Shown here one piece after another: positions 1 through 10,849 of a stretch of 64,000 bases of DNA. Position 1 is the stretch's first letter. Every line of letters begins with the position of its first letter. Origin of the DNA: Bisporella sp. PMI_857 (lineage: Eukaryota; Ascomycota; Leotiomycetes; Helotiales; Helotiaceae); the NCBI GenBank assembly GCA_021307315.1, contig JAJSPD010000031.1, forward strand, positions 310,001 to 374,000, read 5' to 3'. The notes beneath the pieces are model-generated. The model had not been told where the DNA came from. It ran no database searches and saw only the letters and a list, made by a program, of their open reading frames with translations. A program made the position numbers and the translations under genes.

Positions 1-192
1 ATCATTCTCGTGCACCTCTTCCAGCTCTTCATCATCACTACCGTCACTGACATCGCTATCGACTTTTCGGCGCTTCAAGCTTCTATTTCCCTTCTGCCGC
101 ACTTCAATGTCCGAATTGTACCCTTCACTAACGCTGGCATCCTCGTCACTATCGTGGAGGCCAAGGAAGTCGCCATGGGTACGGGTTGCCAT
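1..192 (-). CDS. N-terminus of an acidic, probably nuclear protein (partial)
   Basis: An open frame runs leftwards from an ATG at 192 to the window edge, giving 64 residues without a stop; the rest lies outside. The N-terminus MATRTHGDFLGLHDSDEDAS is followed by a basic patch (KRRK) and a Ser/Asp/Glu-rich stretch. Such alternating acidic and basic low-complexity N-termini are common in nucleolar and ribosome-biogenesis proteins, but no domain is visible and I cannot name it. It is divergent from the aldehyde dehydrogenase that starts at 496. Confidence 0.6.
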   Translation of the reverse strand, partial: MATRTHGDFLGLHDSDEDASVSEGYNSDIEVRQKGNRSLKRRKVDSDVSDGSDDEELEEVHEND

Positions 193-495
193 TGTGAGCG
201 ATATATGGCTATGTGTGAGAGGATTGCATTGATTCAAAAAAGTTGTTGTCCCGATAACAATTTTTGTGGGGCCGACAGTAGTGGGCGAGCACCCCTGCAA
301 TCGACCTTTTGAGGCCTAACTGCTCAGGGTCCGACTGATGGTGCTGAATGCGGGGCTGGAGGGGCAACAATCATTCATTATCATGACTCTCAGGAGAAAA
401 AAGAGCTTCATCCCACTCTAATCTACACTTCTTATACCTGAAATCTCCGTCAATAAACTCAGAGACACTAATTGTATCATCAAGAAATGGTCACC
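193..495. promoter_or_regulatory. Divergent intergenic region
   Basis: About 300 bp separate the left-edge gene (minus) from the aldehyde dehydrogenase (plus), so both promoters must lie here. I see no convincing conserved element. Confidence 0.4.
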
Positions 496-1993
496 ATGTC
501 TGCCGAAACCATTACTACGATTTCTCCTACCACAAACAAAGCTGTGGTCACTAGAACAGGCATATCGCCTTCTGAAGTCGAACAGCTGCCAATTCAAGCC
601 ACCGAAGCATTCAAGACCTTCAAGAAGACCACGTTGAAAGAGAGACAAGATATTATCAAGAAAGCTCTTAAGCTGCTCAGTGAGAAGCAAGATGCTCTCG
701 CTAAGGAACTCACAGAGCAGATGGGTCGGCCTATTGCTTACACTGCCAAAGAGGTCACAACGGCTGTGAAAAGAGGCGAATATCTGCTGAAGATCAGCGA
801 AGATGCTCTAAAGGACACTGATGGCGAGGCAGAGAAGGGATTTAAGAGGTTTATTCGAAAGGTTCCAGTTGGACCTGTGCTCGTACTGTTCGCATGGAAT
901 GTAAGTTTCGCCTCAGCAGCATGAGATATGGATTTTGACATATTGTAGTACCCATATCTAATCCTCGTCAACTCCCTTGTTCCAGCTCTACTTGCAGGCA
1001 ACACCGTTATTCTAAAGCCATCGCCACAGACACCCACAATTGTTGAGCACATATCAGAGATATTTACAGAAGCTGGTCTTCCTCCAAATGTTATTCAGTA
1101 CTTTCACTCTGGCTCTCCGCTCATCATCGAGGCTGTTGTGAGAGATCCGAGGGTAGCACTTGTATGCTTCACAGGTTCCGTGGCTGGCGGCCTAGCGGTG
1201 CAGAAAGCGGCAGCAGACAGAGTGGTCAATGTAGGTCTCGAACTTGGTGGCAAGGATCCAGCATACATTAGATCAGATGTTGATGTAGCCTGGGCTGCTG
1301 AGGAAATTGTTGACGGGGCCGTGTTCAATTCTGGCCAAAGCTGTTGTAGCCTAGAACGGATATATGTTGATGAGAAGATACATGATGAGTTTGTGGAGAA
1401 GCTTCAAGGTGTGCTCAAGGGTTACAAGCTTGGGGACCCATTTGATAAGGAGACTCATGTCGGCCCTGTTGTATCGAAGAGGTCGAAGGAAACAATTGAA
1501 GCTCACATCAAAGACGCCTTAGACAAGGGTGCCAGGGATGTAACACCAGAGAACAAGTCTTTCGAGCAGCCTCCGCCCGATGGCAATTTCGTCAAGCCGA
1601 CTCTTTTGATCGGAGTCGACCACAGTATGACAGTCATGACAGAAGAAACTTTCGGCCCTGTTATCCCAGTCATGAAGGTCAAAAGCGATGAAGAGGCCGT
1701 CGGCCTCATGAACGACAGTGAATTTGGCCTTACTGCCTCTATATGGACGAAAGATACAGACAAGGGGTTTGAGCTAGCAGAAACGGTAGATGCTGGCACA
1801 GTTTTCGTGAATCGATGCGATTTCCCAAGCCCAGTAAGTCCTATTGCTCGATTTGCTTACCAGATACTGATATACGTAGGACCTTGCATGGACCGGTTGG
1901 AAGAATTCAGGTAAAGGTGTTACTTTGAGCAAATTTGGTTTTGAACAATTTGTCAAACTGAAGAGCTTCCATGTGAAGGAGTACCCGAAATAG
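496..1993 (+). CDS. NAD(P)-dependent aldehyde dehydrogenase
   Basis: Three exons (496-900, 949-1833, 1880-1993) give a 467-residue aldehyde dehydrogenase, oxidising an aldehyde to its acid with NAD(P)+. The introns are GTAAGT...TAG and GTAAGT...TAG, and both restore family sequence (FAWN|YPYLILVNS and DFPSP|DLAWTGWKNSG). Visible family motifs are the cofactor-site region around VILKPSPQTP, the general base Glu in LELGGKD, the catalytic Cys in FNSGQSC and the EETFGPV motif. Overall it resembles the succinate-semialdehyde and related class, but the substrate cannot be read from sequence. In-frame ATGs also exist at 472 and 487; 496 is preferred because of its CACC context. The length is normal for the family. 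It has no organelle signal, so it is probably cytosolic. Confidence 0.92.
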
Positions 1994-3083
1994 GCAGTTA
2001 AGGTGACAATGAGTTTATGGTTGAATTACACCACGGACCTTTATCCAGCAGTTGACGTCGTAGGAATTGTGTACGATGTGCTCGGCGACTCCTGGCTAGA
2101 TCAAATATACCATTGAGACCTTATTTTCTGTTGCATTCCGGAGGATGAACCACGCTTTCGGGTACGCTGGATCACCATGCGAGCACGTTGGCGTTATGTG
2201 AACCTTAATTATGTTACGATGGACAAACTCTGCTCCGGGTGGCTCTCCGTTTTCCTAGTCTGTAAGGGATGGGCGCAATTGGTCTGTTCTCAACGCCTTC
2301 ATTGAACACGGAGTCACCAAACCCATGCCTTGCTGCAAGAGATGAACAGTCGAAGGCTTGGTATCACATGATAATATTGTTCTGGTAAGTAGCTCACATT
2401 CCAAATTCCTTCGTTTGTGGCCCGCGAAATTGTAAGCCTTTTTTCAAATTGTCTTGAGACCTTGAGACTTGGCTAGAATTTGATAATATGAGAAAGCTCG
2501 TAAATGATCCATTAATTTGCTTGTCATCCTATCAAACATTTTCAAAGCTGAGCCTAGATCGTTGAAGTAAACACCTAGCATTCCAAAAGAATCGCGATGG
2601 CATTCAGCAGCCACTCACAGTTACCGGCGACCAGATACTTTCGTGCAAGGGAGCGCCTCACACTCTTTAGCCACGTTGTGTAGCAGTTGTCATAGCTTCC
2701 TTAAGCATTTGAGTAACCTTTCGTGGCGGCACGGATCTAGTACCACTGGTGTAATTTTAGCAGGATCTGTTGCCCTTGACAGCGATCTCTTCGACATATC
2801 TTCATCGTATATATCTCTTCCTGTCCAAGTTTGTGGTCAACTCACATATGCTCTTCAGCTATTACACTGCATATAAATGCCGAATCTAATTATTGCTTTA
2901 CCCTCACATTTGTTAAACCCTGACAGCCCTTTTTGAGTGAGCGACTATCCTGACCTACTTCACACGAATCTTTGCAGCATAGTTCACTTCTAGGATCGAT
3001 AATTCAGCACACCAAGCCACTCTAGTCATTCCATTTGTTCTTCGGTACAACTATACTCGTCTCAAATAATTTTTCACAAGACC
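1994..3083. other. Intergenic, no gene seen
   Basis: Only short frames occur here. The last 200 bp before the next gene include a TATA-like element and a pyrimidine-rich, ACAA-containing leader typical of a fungal 5' UTR. Confidence 0.5.
2872..2877 (+). promoter_or_regulatory. TATA-like element upstream of the CRIB-like gene
   Basis: TATAAA lies 207 bp upstream of the ATG at 3084 in an otherwise gene-free stretch. Position and sequence suit a core promoter, but an AT-rich background makes chance possible. Confidence 0.3.
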
Positions 3084-3535
3084 ATGGCCTGCCTCCAGTT
3101 CTCCGAACTCGTTTCTAAGTTCAGAAACAATTTTCTCGAGACTCTAAAACTCAAACGTAAATCGCGTAGAAATCTCGATATCGTGAGCCAGCCACGAGTT
3201 CTACCGGCTCTTACAAAGCTTCGTTACTAATATATCACAGAGCGCACCATTCAACTTTAAAGAAGGACCTACCATGCACTTCCCTGGGTACTCAGAGGAT
3301 GAGTAAGCATGTCCTCACATTCCACCTCGAGAAAACATACTAAAATGGAATTCTCAGCATCTCTCTAATGCGAGAGAAGGCAATAGCATCTACGGCAATC
3401 GTTAGCGAGGATAGCGAATTAGACCTCCCATCTCGATTTCGAAGGCCACATTCCAGCGCCAGCCTCCATAGATGTGGTCTCGCCAGTCGTGTATCTCGGC
3501 ATGCCAGGAGGGTTAGTAGGACAATCTATTCATAG
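3084..3535 (+). CDS. Small protein with CRIB-like motif (112 aa, three exons)
   Basis: This gene is built from exons 3084-3182, 3241-3302 and 3358-3535. Intron 1 starts GTGAGC, has a TTACTAAT branch site and ends CACAG; intron 2 starts GTAAGC, has CATACTAAA and ends CTCAG. Both join the frames exactly and give 112 residues, whereas unspliced frames are under 50 codons. The first junction creates DISAPFNFKEGP, which matches the ISxPxxF half of the CRIB (Cdc42/Rac-binding) consensus; the first histidine of the second half is not conserved. A following YSEDDISLMREKA helix and a basic Arg/Ser-rich C-terminus complete the protein. A role as a small-GTPase-binding adaptor is inferred, not shown. 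Confidence 0.72.
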
Positions 3536-3962
3536 AAGATATTTGAAGGAAGAGACAACCAAATTCCATAATCAACATTCCACATCATTTTCATTTCTAG
3601 TTTAAGCCTTATTTAATCATGGGGTAATGGACTTACAATCTAGACTTCAAGGAATCAATGTTACATATGGCGGTATTTCACTGTATGTATATAGAGGCAC
3701 AGCGGGATTCCTGCGGAGCAAAATCCATTGATTCTCTCCATACTGCATAGCCTCACTATGACTTAAATGGGTATCATGAGCACCACAAACATGTTGATGC
3801 ATAGTCAGAGGCATCCACTACAAATCGACTGGGTATCATCGGTACCAAACGCCCCATCTGTCCCTCATGAATTATAAACGCAAGGTGAAGTCATAAAAAA
3901 GAAAACCGTGAATCTCCCAATCAAGGCCCGAGGGCTTATGGATTCCCACACAGAACTGAGGA
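3536..3962. other. Convergent 3' intergenic region
   Basis: This gap lies between the ends of the CRIB-like gene and the minus-strand hypothetical gene. No further gene is seen. Confidence 0.5.
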
Positions 3963-5820
3963 TCAAGCCGGAGAATTATTACCCTGCATAGCCTGGTACA
4001 ATTGCTCATCAAGATCACCGTTCGCCTTAAATTGTTCCTCGTCCAATGGTTGGAGCCAAGGGTCTGCACCGGTGAAGTCGCAGTTGCATCCAGGATCATG
4101 CTCCATATCGTGCAGGGTTCGAGTGAAGGCATAATCGTAATCGGTACGGTAGTCATGCTCAGGAGCAGCCTTCTTCTTCTGCCAAAGCCGTTAGTATAAG
4201 GCATTACAACTATGACTCAGAATGAAAGAGAACATACCAGCGCCGGCATTGCGTTTGCAAGACCGACCTGAGGATCAACGTCTGGCTTCTCGATTTGGTG
4301 CATGGCTCCGGCGAGGAAGGCAGCTGCAAGGAGCTTAGCCTGCGCATCATCCGTCTGTTCATTACCAGTGTGAGAATAGCTTGGTGGTGCCTCTCCTTGA
4401 CGTTGAGCATGGGCGGAGGAAGCAGCGCGCTGGTTCAAAAATTGGTTGACGGCCCGCTGATCGCTACCCAGCATTCCTGCAGCATAAGATCTATCGTCAA
4501 TAACCTCATCGCGCATCAGGAACTCCATGTTAGCTTGTTGGTTAGATACGCCAGCTGGTTGAGGGACATAGACTCCGCTACCATTGCCAGGAAAGGCATT
4601 GGGAGCTGCAGCAAATTGTTGACCTTGAGGTTGCGCATTCATGCCATTACCGAAGGCTGCTGGAGGTTGAGCAAGGTAAGCTGGCATGTTCATGTAATTG
4701 CCACCATAGAATTGTCCTGGATATTGAGTTCCATAGCCTGGGATGCCAGAGACTTGAGCTGCGCGTGAGCCACCAAATCCTTCATTCAGATAGTATTGAC
4801 CACCAATAGAGTTTTGTCGTCCAACAGATACGTTTCCGATTGCAGCTTGACCATTCGCACCAAATGCAAAGGGAATATCGACAGCATAAGGGGATTCTTG
4901 TGTATAGGCAGCAGCAACACGAGGGTATCTCTCACGGGTGGCTGGCGATTGACTTGGCGTATCGTCAGAATTGCCTCCTATAAATCAAGTCATGCATGAG
5001 GAATTGAGGTTACAACTTACAAAGATTGCATTTGATTGCTGTGGTTACCTCCTGGGCCATAGCCTGTACCTGGAGAATCAGCACCCCGAGAAGAATTCTG
5101 AACGTAACCAGAAGCTCCGCCAGACTTCTTTTGTTGACCTTGAACCACCGCCTTTGGAGTCATATTCTTTTGGATTCGAACGTTGTCGCCTAAGATCTTC
5201 TGATCCGCGCCCTTCTTGGATTGTACATTAGGGTTAGCAGTTTGAGCCTTCTGAGCCTTTGTCTTCTTGGGTTTGACCTTCAGAACGGGACCTCCTTCAT
5301 CTATGCTCTCACTCTTGGAGATTACCTCTTCCTCAGCCTTTTTCTTCTCGGCATCGATTTGCTTTTTCTTATTGAGCTCCGCCACCCCTGCAGTAAAGTC
5401 AGTATAGCCGCCTTTTCGCTGTTGAGAAGCATAGCCAGCAACGCCAACTGGATGGAACGACACGCCAGCGGTTGTAGCTGAAGCACCTCGAGCAATCGAA
5501 GATCCTGTAGCCTTTGTCGCCTGTTTCTTGCGCTTCTTCGTTGGGATGTCGATCTCCATCTCGTCTTCAGAATACGTGTTGGCGTCTTTAGTTGTAGCAC
5601 GTTCACGTTGTGCCTCGTCGTAATTAGCTTGGGAAGCTTCGACAGAAGCGCTGCCACCAGGGAGATATCGAGAGGCAAGGGAGGTAGATGCTTCATCAGC
5701 GATCTGAAAGCCAGATCCTGAAGAAGGGCTACCACCCTTTCCGATCTTCAACTTGACGATCTTGGATGGTCTGGGAGTGAGCTTCTCCTTGGGGGGGCCT
5801 TTTTGGTCGTCTTTCGCCAT
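3963..5820 (-). CDS. Hypothetical low-complexity protein, Lys-rich N-half, Gly/Gln-rich C-half
   Basis: The start is ATG at 5820 and the stop is at 3963-3965. Exon 1 reads about 257 residues with basic runs (KKRKKQ, VKPKKTKAQK) that could be nuclear localisation signals. Exon 2 (4238-4977) is Gln/Ala/Gly/Pro-rich, and exon 3 (3963-4178) ends in an acidic tail with HDPGCNCDFTG. The exon 2/3 intron is canonical (GTATGT...CTAAC...GGCAG, 4179-4237). The exon 1/2 junction is unclear: the best-looking donor (GTAAGT at 5020-5015) shifts the frame into a stop, while a poorer GTAACC donor at 5048 keeps it open, giving about 575 residues. I do not recognise the family. The domain-free composition suggests a nuclear or scaffold protein. 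Confidence 0.6.
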
Positions 5821-6121
5821 GTTGATGTTTGGTGATCAATCTCAACATCCACTTTTGAAGTTGGTGACTTGGAAGGCTTCGATCTCGAAGGTGCCCAAGC
5901 TTTGTGTGAATAAATAAACACGAAATATACTTACTAGCTGATCTACGAGTCGCGCCGCCCTTAAAGATGGTCTTTCCACCAGTGTGAGAGTTAACTTCTT
6001 TCATGATTCTGGTTGGTGGGTTTACTTCGGGAGTCGACGCCGCTTTACAATTGAGCACGTATACTGGAGAATAAGGCTGAGGAGGAGTGTGTCTACCACG
6101 TGATGGGGCAGTTCGCGACAC
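5748..6121 (-). other. Possible spliced upstream reading frame in the 5' leader
   Basis: An ATG at 6121 opens 62 codons (starting MSRTAPSRGRHTPPQPYSP) and meets a consensus donor GTAAGT at 5934. Splicing to ACAAAG at 5901-5900 continues the frame to a stop at 5748, past the start codon of the hypothetical gene (5820) in another frame. It could be a regulatory upstream ORF, a small separate protein or a leader exon. No domain is visible and the call is weak. Confidence 0.2.
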
Positions 6122-7845
6122 GACCCCTATTTTAAGCGAGACGTCCTACTTTCACCACATCTACATTCTATGTTCAGCATGTCGTATTGTAAACAATGTG
6201 GAAGTAAGTCTGTACCTTAAATAGGTAGTTTATATCTGTCAAAGTTATCTCACAGTATTGAAAGACAATATATCTAACAAAATCTATAGTATGTACAACT
6301 CTAGCATATCTGCAAACAATATTCATTTCTGGTATAGAATTATCAAATGTGAAGCCTTCCTTCAGACTCCAGAGAAGCCTCAGATTTAATTTTATTGATT
6401 ACAAGTATGAGACTGCTGTTAAATTCAAAACAAAATCTAAACGGACATGCATATGGAAGGACTCACCTACTTTGGTTTCGGTGTACTCAGTCTTCAGGCA
6501 TGTGGTTAGTCCTATGGTTCCTTTATAGCCACTCTATTCAGTCAGCCTTATGACTCTACCATAAGGATTGAGACAGACGTGTATCAATGCTAGTCAAGGT
6601 ATCCGACATATAAAAGTCTGTACGTCGTCTTTAAGTGTTCAATACACTAGGGTCATGCCAACCATCAAATTCTTGTTATAGAAGTTGTTAAGTAGTATTG
6701 ATATACTACTGCCTCACCTAGGGTAATATCCACACGTAGCTTAGTAGTTAGTGTCTGATCCTTCATCTAGACTATGTAGAGTTCGTTCATACCCAAGCCA
6801 GATCTTCACCAACTTCTCAACTTTGTCCTCATCGTCAACCAAAACTCACATGTAGAACGAATGTACCCAAAAATAGATTTTGTTCATTCGCGCACCGTTC
6901 CAAGATGTAGCTTTAAACATATGTCGATTCAATCGTCTTAATACCATCAGAAGTCAAATTGATTGTAGCGGAGGGTACAGTGTTCCCAGCCACGATTCTC
7001 GGCAAAGGCTGTTCCGGTCACCTTAAATAGTCAAACGATGCTGCGTATTGTGCGTCCATGTCGATCATAACCCTCAAGATTCCATTTGAAACAGAGTTGC
7101 AGCTGCGGCAGATCTTGGCATGTGGCCTGTCACATTGCATGCTTTGGACTGGTGAACATTTCCCGCTGCCCTGCTCCATAGGCGAGGCAACATGACCAGT
7201 GTATAAAGGAACTGGGGCTTGAACAACATTGGCTTGAGGTCCAATTAGTCACCCTAAAAGATAATATCATCGAGATTAACATGTATTGCTGACAGTCTTC
7301 AAAGTCTGACAATGCCATCAACTTTGTTCTGATTCGAGTGCATATTTACGAGATGTTGTCAAGCTAGTTGCTAGACAAAGTAGCAACAGATTGAATTCGA
7401 TGGTAAACTTTACATATAAAGCATCTCTAACAGTAGGAAGGTACCTGTGGCATTCATAATTGCTGCTTCTGGCTGCACAACTAAAATAATTCACCGTACC
7501 TATCAGCGTGAAAAAATTACATGCCAAGATCCAGTGTCAGCCAACTGCGCAAGGTCTACCCTTCGTGCAATCATCGAAGCTAATTCCCAATCTGATCTAC
7601 CATATTGGATCTTCTTTATGAAACAGTTGTGGTCGTAGCCGTACCGTTGCCTCGAGAAGGAAGAAGATTCTCTTTATTTGCGGGAGCACAAGATATCAAC
7701 AGACGTGGATCATGCTTTAGCGAATGTAGATAAATTGTCACGTGTTAGACGGAAATTGAGCTCGGGTCGATTTTGGCATGTCCTCAATTAAGTTGTCATG
7801 GCTCGTTCGTATGTACTCTAAAATAATTAAAAGCTATACAACAGT
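6122..7845. other. AT-rich gene-free stretch
   Basis: About 1.7 kb are AT-rich, especially 6180-6760, and lack any frame over 70 codons. This could be a decayed mobile element or ordinary spacer; I could not identify terminal repeats or a coding relic with confidence. Confidence 0.4.
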
Positions 7846-10488
7846 CTAGCCAATGTTGAACTCTGACGATACAGACATATGCTCCTTAAGTTTCCGCTTC
7901 ATTCTCTGAGCCGCCTCATTCGAATCAACTGTAGGTGCATCAAGCTCCAGCTTCCTCTGCTTCCTTACTCTTTCTCCTTCAGGAGCCTTATCCTCTACTT
8001 CCCCCCTCTTGGCTTTCCTAGCTGCGACGCTTCTATCTGCCTTGGTCATTTTGGCCGGTCTGAGTCCTGGAACATTGATACTACCCGGCTTGTCTCGTAA
8101 AGCGAAGGCCTTGGCTAAATGACCCAAATGGAGAGTTTGCATGTTGAAAATGTTCCGCTCATTAGCCACATGTGTAGCATACGCTCGGATATGACTTTGA
8201 AATCCGCGTCGCGCCATTTCCAAGTACTTCGGCGAGTCTAGAGCCCATCGTTCCACCTCAAGCTGCCATTCTGTGGCACGTTCTTCCCACTCGTGGCCCG
8301 TGCCACCAAATCCTTTCCGCAGTAGCTCTTCAGCCGTATTGTGTACCAACGACTTCTTTCCATCACGATAGCCGGAGGCGAGAACTGATACGTATCCTTC
8401 TTCGTCGCCCGGTAGGAGAAATATAAGGGCTCGACCGTTTCGGCCAGCACGTGCTGTTCTCCCAACACGATGCAGATGGTCATCGGCGCTGAATGGCGGG
8501 TCATACTCAATAACGTAGTCAACATTAGGAAGGTCGAGACCTCGAGAGGCTACATCAGTACAAACCAGCACACCTGGTTCTGAAGACTCAGAGAATGCCT
8601 TGAGAGTGGCCGTCCGGACCTTTTGCTCTAGTGATCCATGGAGCTTATGCAGAATTACCGGATTAGTACCGCTTGAGAATCTAGTGGCGTGTGCGATTGT
8701 GTCCTTGGTAAGCTCGTTTTTGTAGACTATGGGGGCGTTGGTGGGCTCTCCATCTTTGCCAGAAGAAGTTTCGACTGGGCGACTGAACATTTCGAAATGA
8801 AAATCGACAGAGTCAGCGCATGAAATAAACACAATCGCTTTCATGACCGACCCTCTTCGGGCAAATGCCCGCTTCAAAATGGCGGTCAAAGTGACTAGAC
8901 GTAATTTCGCTGGTACCACTGCATAGGCTTGCTTGAGTTGGGCTGGGGCGGAGAATGCCTTGTCCTCTGTGCCCATGCCATCTTTATTAATTTTGGCAAC
9001 CTCTTCCTCTGTTGGATCAGCTTTGATATGTACTGCATCCGTCAGACTGATCTCGCCAAGCCTTTGAACATTCATTTTTATCGTGGCTGAGCATAACACT
9101 GTAACCCTTCGACTAGGTAATGCTTGAAGATCCAGTCCATTTTTGAGCCGTGTAACAAGTTCTCTTTTTCTAATTTTCTCCACGATGCCTTTAATTTCTT
9201 CTTCAAATCCTAATTCCATCAAACGATCTCCCTCATCCAGGACTAACCATCGGACTGTATTTACTTTCAGAACCTCGGTGTTGTCGAGATGGTCTGCGAG
9301 CCGTCCAGGTGTAGCAATCAGTATATTTACTCCTTTTCTTAACCTGGCCTTCTCTGACTGTTTGCTCTCGCCTCCAATAACAGTAGTTCCAACAATCCAT
9401 GGAGCACAACGCAATACTTTCTCCAACACGGTAGCAATTTGTTTGCACAGTTCTCGGGTGGGAGCGAGAACGATTGCAAATAATCCAGAATCTCGGTGGA
9501 CCTGAAACTCCTTGTTACTCATCGCCATTATACGCTCAACAATAGGCAACAGATACGCTAAAGTTTTTCCTGATCCAGTTTCCGCTTGTATAAAAGCATC
9601 ATTATCTTCTGTAGCCAACTGTTGTATTGCCGCCTTCTGAATTGCAGTCGGAGCTTTCATCTCCATTTTTGTAGACAAATGGGCTGCTAGCCTTCGAGAC
9701 AATCCTAACGTCGTAAATGTTGCCATTTCGTCTGTGAGAGGTGCGTTTGACGGTTTTGCTGGCTCTGCTTCGCCCACTGCTTCTTCAAATGTTGTCTTTG
9801 CCCTTGGGTTGAACGAAAATAAAGATGATATGTGCTGAGGCGGTTTTCCATCTTTACTTCGGCTCCCTTTTATGGCAACAGTTGTAGAGTTATCACTCTG
9901 TCTACTTCTTGACTGGTCTTGCCATCCCACGTCATCCTCATCCCCAAATTTTGTGCTCTTTCTTGTCGCAGTACTTATGCTTCCTGGAGGCAACTTTCCC
10001 GAAACAAAGGCTGGCCGTGTCTCCTCTTGGAATTTTGTAGTTTTGCTCTTGGCAGCATTTATACTCCCAGGAGGCAGTTTTCCAGAAACGAAAGCTGGTC
10101 TTGTTCCATCAGCGGACCCAACATCTTGACTTCCACTAGTATTCTCAGTAAACTTCTTACTCTTACTCCCGGCAACACCTATGCTGCCAGGAGGAAGTTT
10201 TCCGGAAATGATAGCAGCAGATTGTCGATTTTCACTGAACTTGTTGTCGGTGCGCTGCCTCTTCACTGGTCTCTCTATATTCGTAGGCCCAATATATTCT
10301 TCCACTCCTTTTTTATGTCTCCCCTCGTTGAAAATTTCTCGATTGGCAGGTGTTTTCGAAGCTTGGTGTCGAGCAGCGCCCCGCTTCGCCGCTATTCGAT
10401 CTCTCCAGCGGCCGCCTTGAAAAGATTGTTTGGATATGATGGGACCATCTCCTATCTCAAAGTTCATGAGCATGCCATCGTCTGCCAT
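7846..10488 (-). CDS. DBP7: ATP-dependent RNA helicase DBP7 (60S ribosome biogenesis)
   Basis: A single exon encodes 880 residues of a nucleolar DEAD-box helicase of the Dbp7 branch, which acts in early 60S subunit assembly. The start MADDGMLMNFEIGD and the QGGRWRDR block are typical Dbp7 N-terminal sequence. Helicase motifs occur in order: Q-motif region with APTAIQ (~280), Walker A AETGSGKT (~300), APTRELC, TPGRL, DEGD in place of DEAD (~417, a Dbp7 trait), SAT (~466), and HRVGRTARAGRNGRA (~676). The C-terminus is a basic extension. The N-terminal region carries three copies of a SGKLPPGSI repeat. It is divergent from the pantothenate synthetase gene, with 361 bp between the starts. Confidence 0.95.
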   Translation of the reverse strand: MADDGMLMNFEIGDGPIISKQSFQGGRWRDRIAAKRGAARHQASKTPANREIFNEGRHKKGVEEYIGPTNIERPVKRQRTDNKFSENRQSAAIISGKLPPGSIGVAGSKSKKFTENTSGSQDVGSADGTRPAFVSGKLPPGSINAAKSKTTKFQEETRPAFVSGKLPPGSISTATRKSTKFGDEDDVGWQDQSRSRQSDNSTTVAIKGSRSKDGKPPQHISSLFSFNPRAKTTFEEAVGEAEPAKPSNAPLTDEMATFTTLGLSRRLAAHLSTKMEMKAPTAIQKAAIQQLATEDNDAFIQAETGSGKTLAYLLPIVERIMAMSNKEFQVHRDSGLFAIVLAPTRELCKQIATVLEKVLRCAPWIVGTTVIGGESKQSEKARLRKGVNILIATPGRLADHLDNTEVLKVNTVRWLVLDEGDRLMELGFEEEIKGIVEKIRKRELVTRLKNGLDLQALPSRRVTVLCSATIKMNVQRLGEISLTDAVHIKADPTEEEVAKINKDGMGTEDKAFSAPAQLKQAYAVVPAKLRLVTLTAILKRAFARRGSVMKAIVFISCADSVDFHFEMFSRPVETSSGKDGEPTNAPIVYKNELTKDTIAHATRFSSGTNPVILHKLHGSLEQKVRTATLKAFSESSEPGVLVCTDVASRGLDLPNVDYVIEYDPPFSADDHLHRVGRTARAGRNGRALIFLLPGDEEGYVSVLASGYRDGKKSLVHNTAEELLRKGFGGTGHEWEERATEWQLEVERWALDSPKYLEMARRGFQSHIRAYATHVANERNIFNMQTLHLGHLAKAFALRDKPGSINVPGLRPAKMTKADRSVAARKAKRGEVEDKAPEGERVRKQRKLELDAPTVDSNEAAQRMKRKLKEHMSVSSEFNIG

Positions 10489-10849
10489 GGTTGTGGGAGT
10501 CTCGCAGATTTTCCTGCATATGCGGTCTTCCCACTGCTTTTTTCTTGAAGTATTAGCAAAATCTTGACAAGGGTTATCCGCTAGACCCCGCCTGAGTGGA
10601 GAACTACCAATTATGTAAGCTCGGGCAAGGTCGTGATGTCAGTGTTAGCCGAGGGACGGCCCAACGCTAAAGTTTAAGCTTAAAGCTCTTGCAGACTTCA
10701 AAATACGCTGAAGACAGCATCACAGGATGACTCAAGATCAATATTCTGGAGGCTATGGCCCTTGAATGGGGAGGTATGAAGTAGCATTAGTAGCTTGGAC
10801 ATTCATTTCTTAAAGGGTCTCTGTCTCTGCTGCCTAATATCAACACAAT
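10489..10849. promoter_or_regulatory. Divergent promoter region DBP7 / PAN6
   Basis: This 361-bp gap holds both starts on opposite strands. No specific element stands out. Confidence 0.4.

Noticed and set aside
9919..10548. 209-codon plus-strand frame
   Set aside because: It is antisense to the N-terminal coding region of DBP7 and has no domain or sensible composition.
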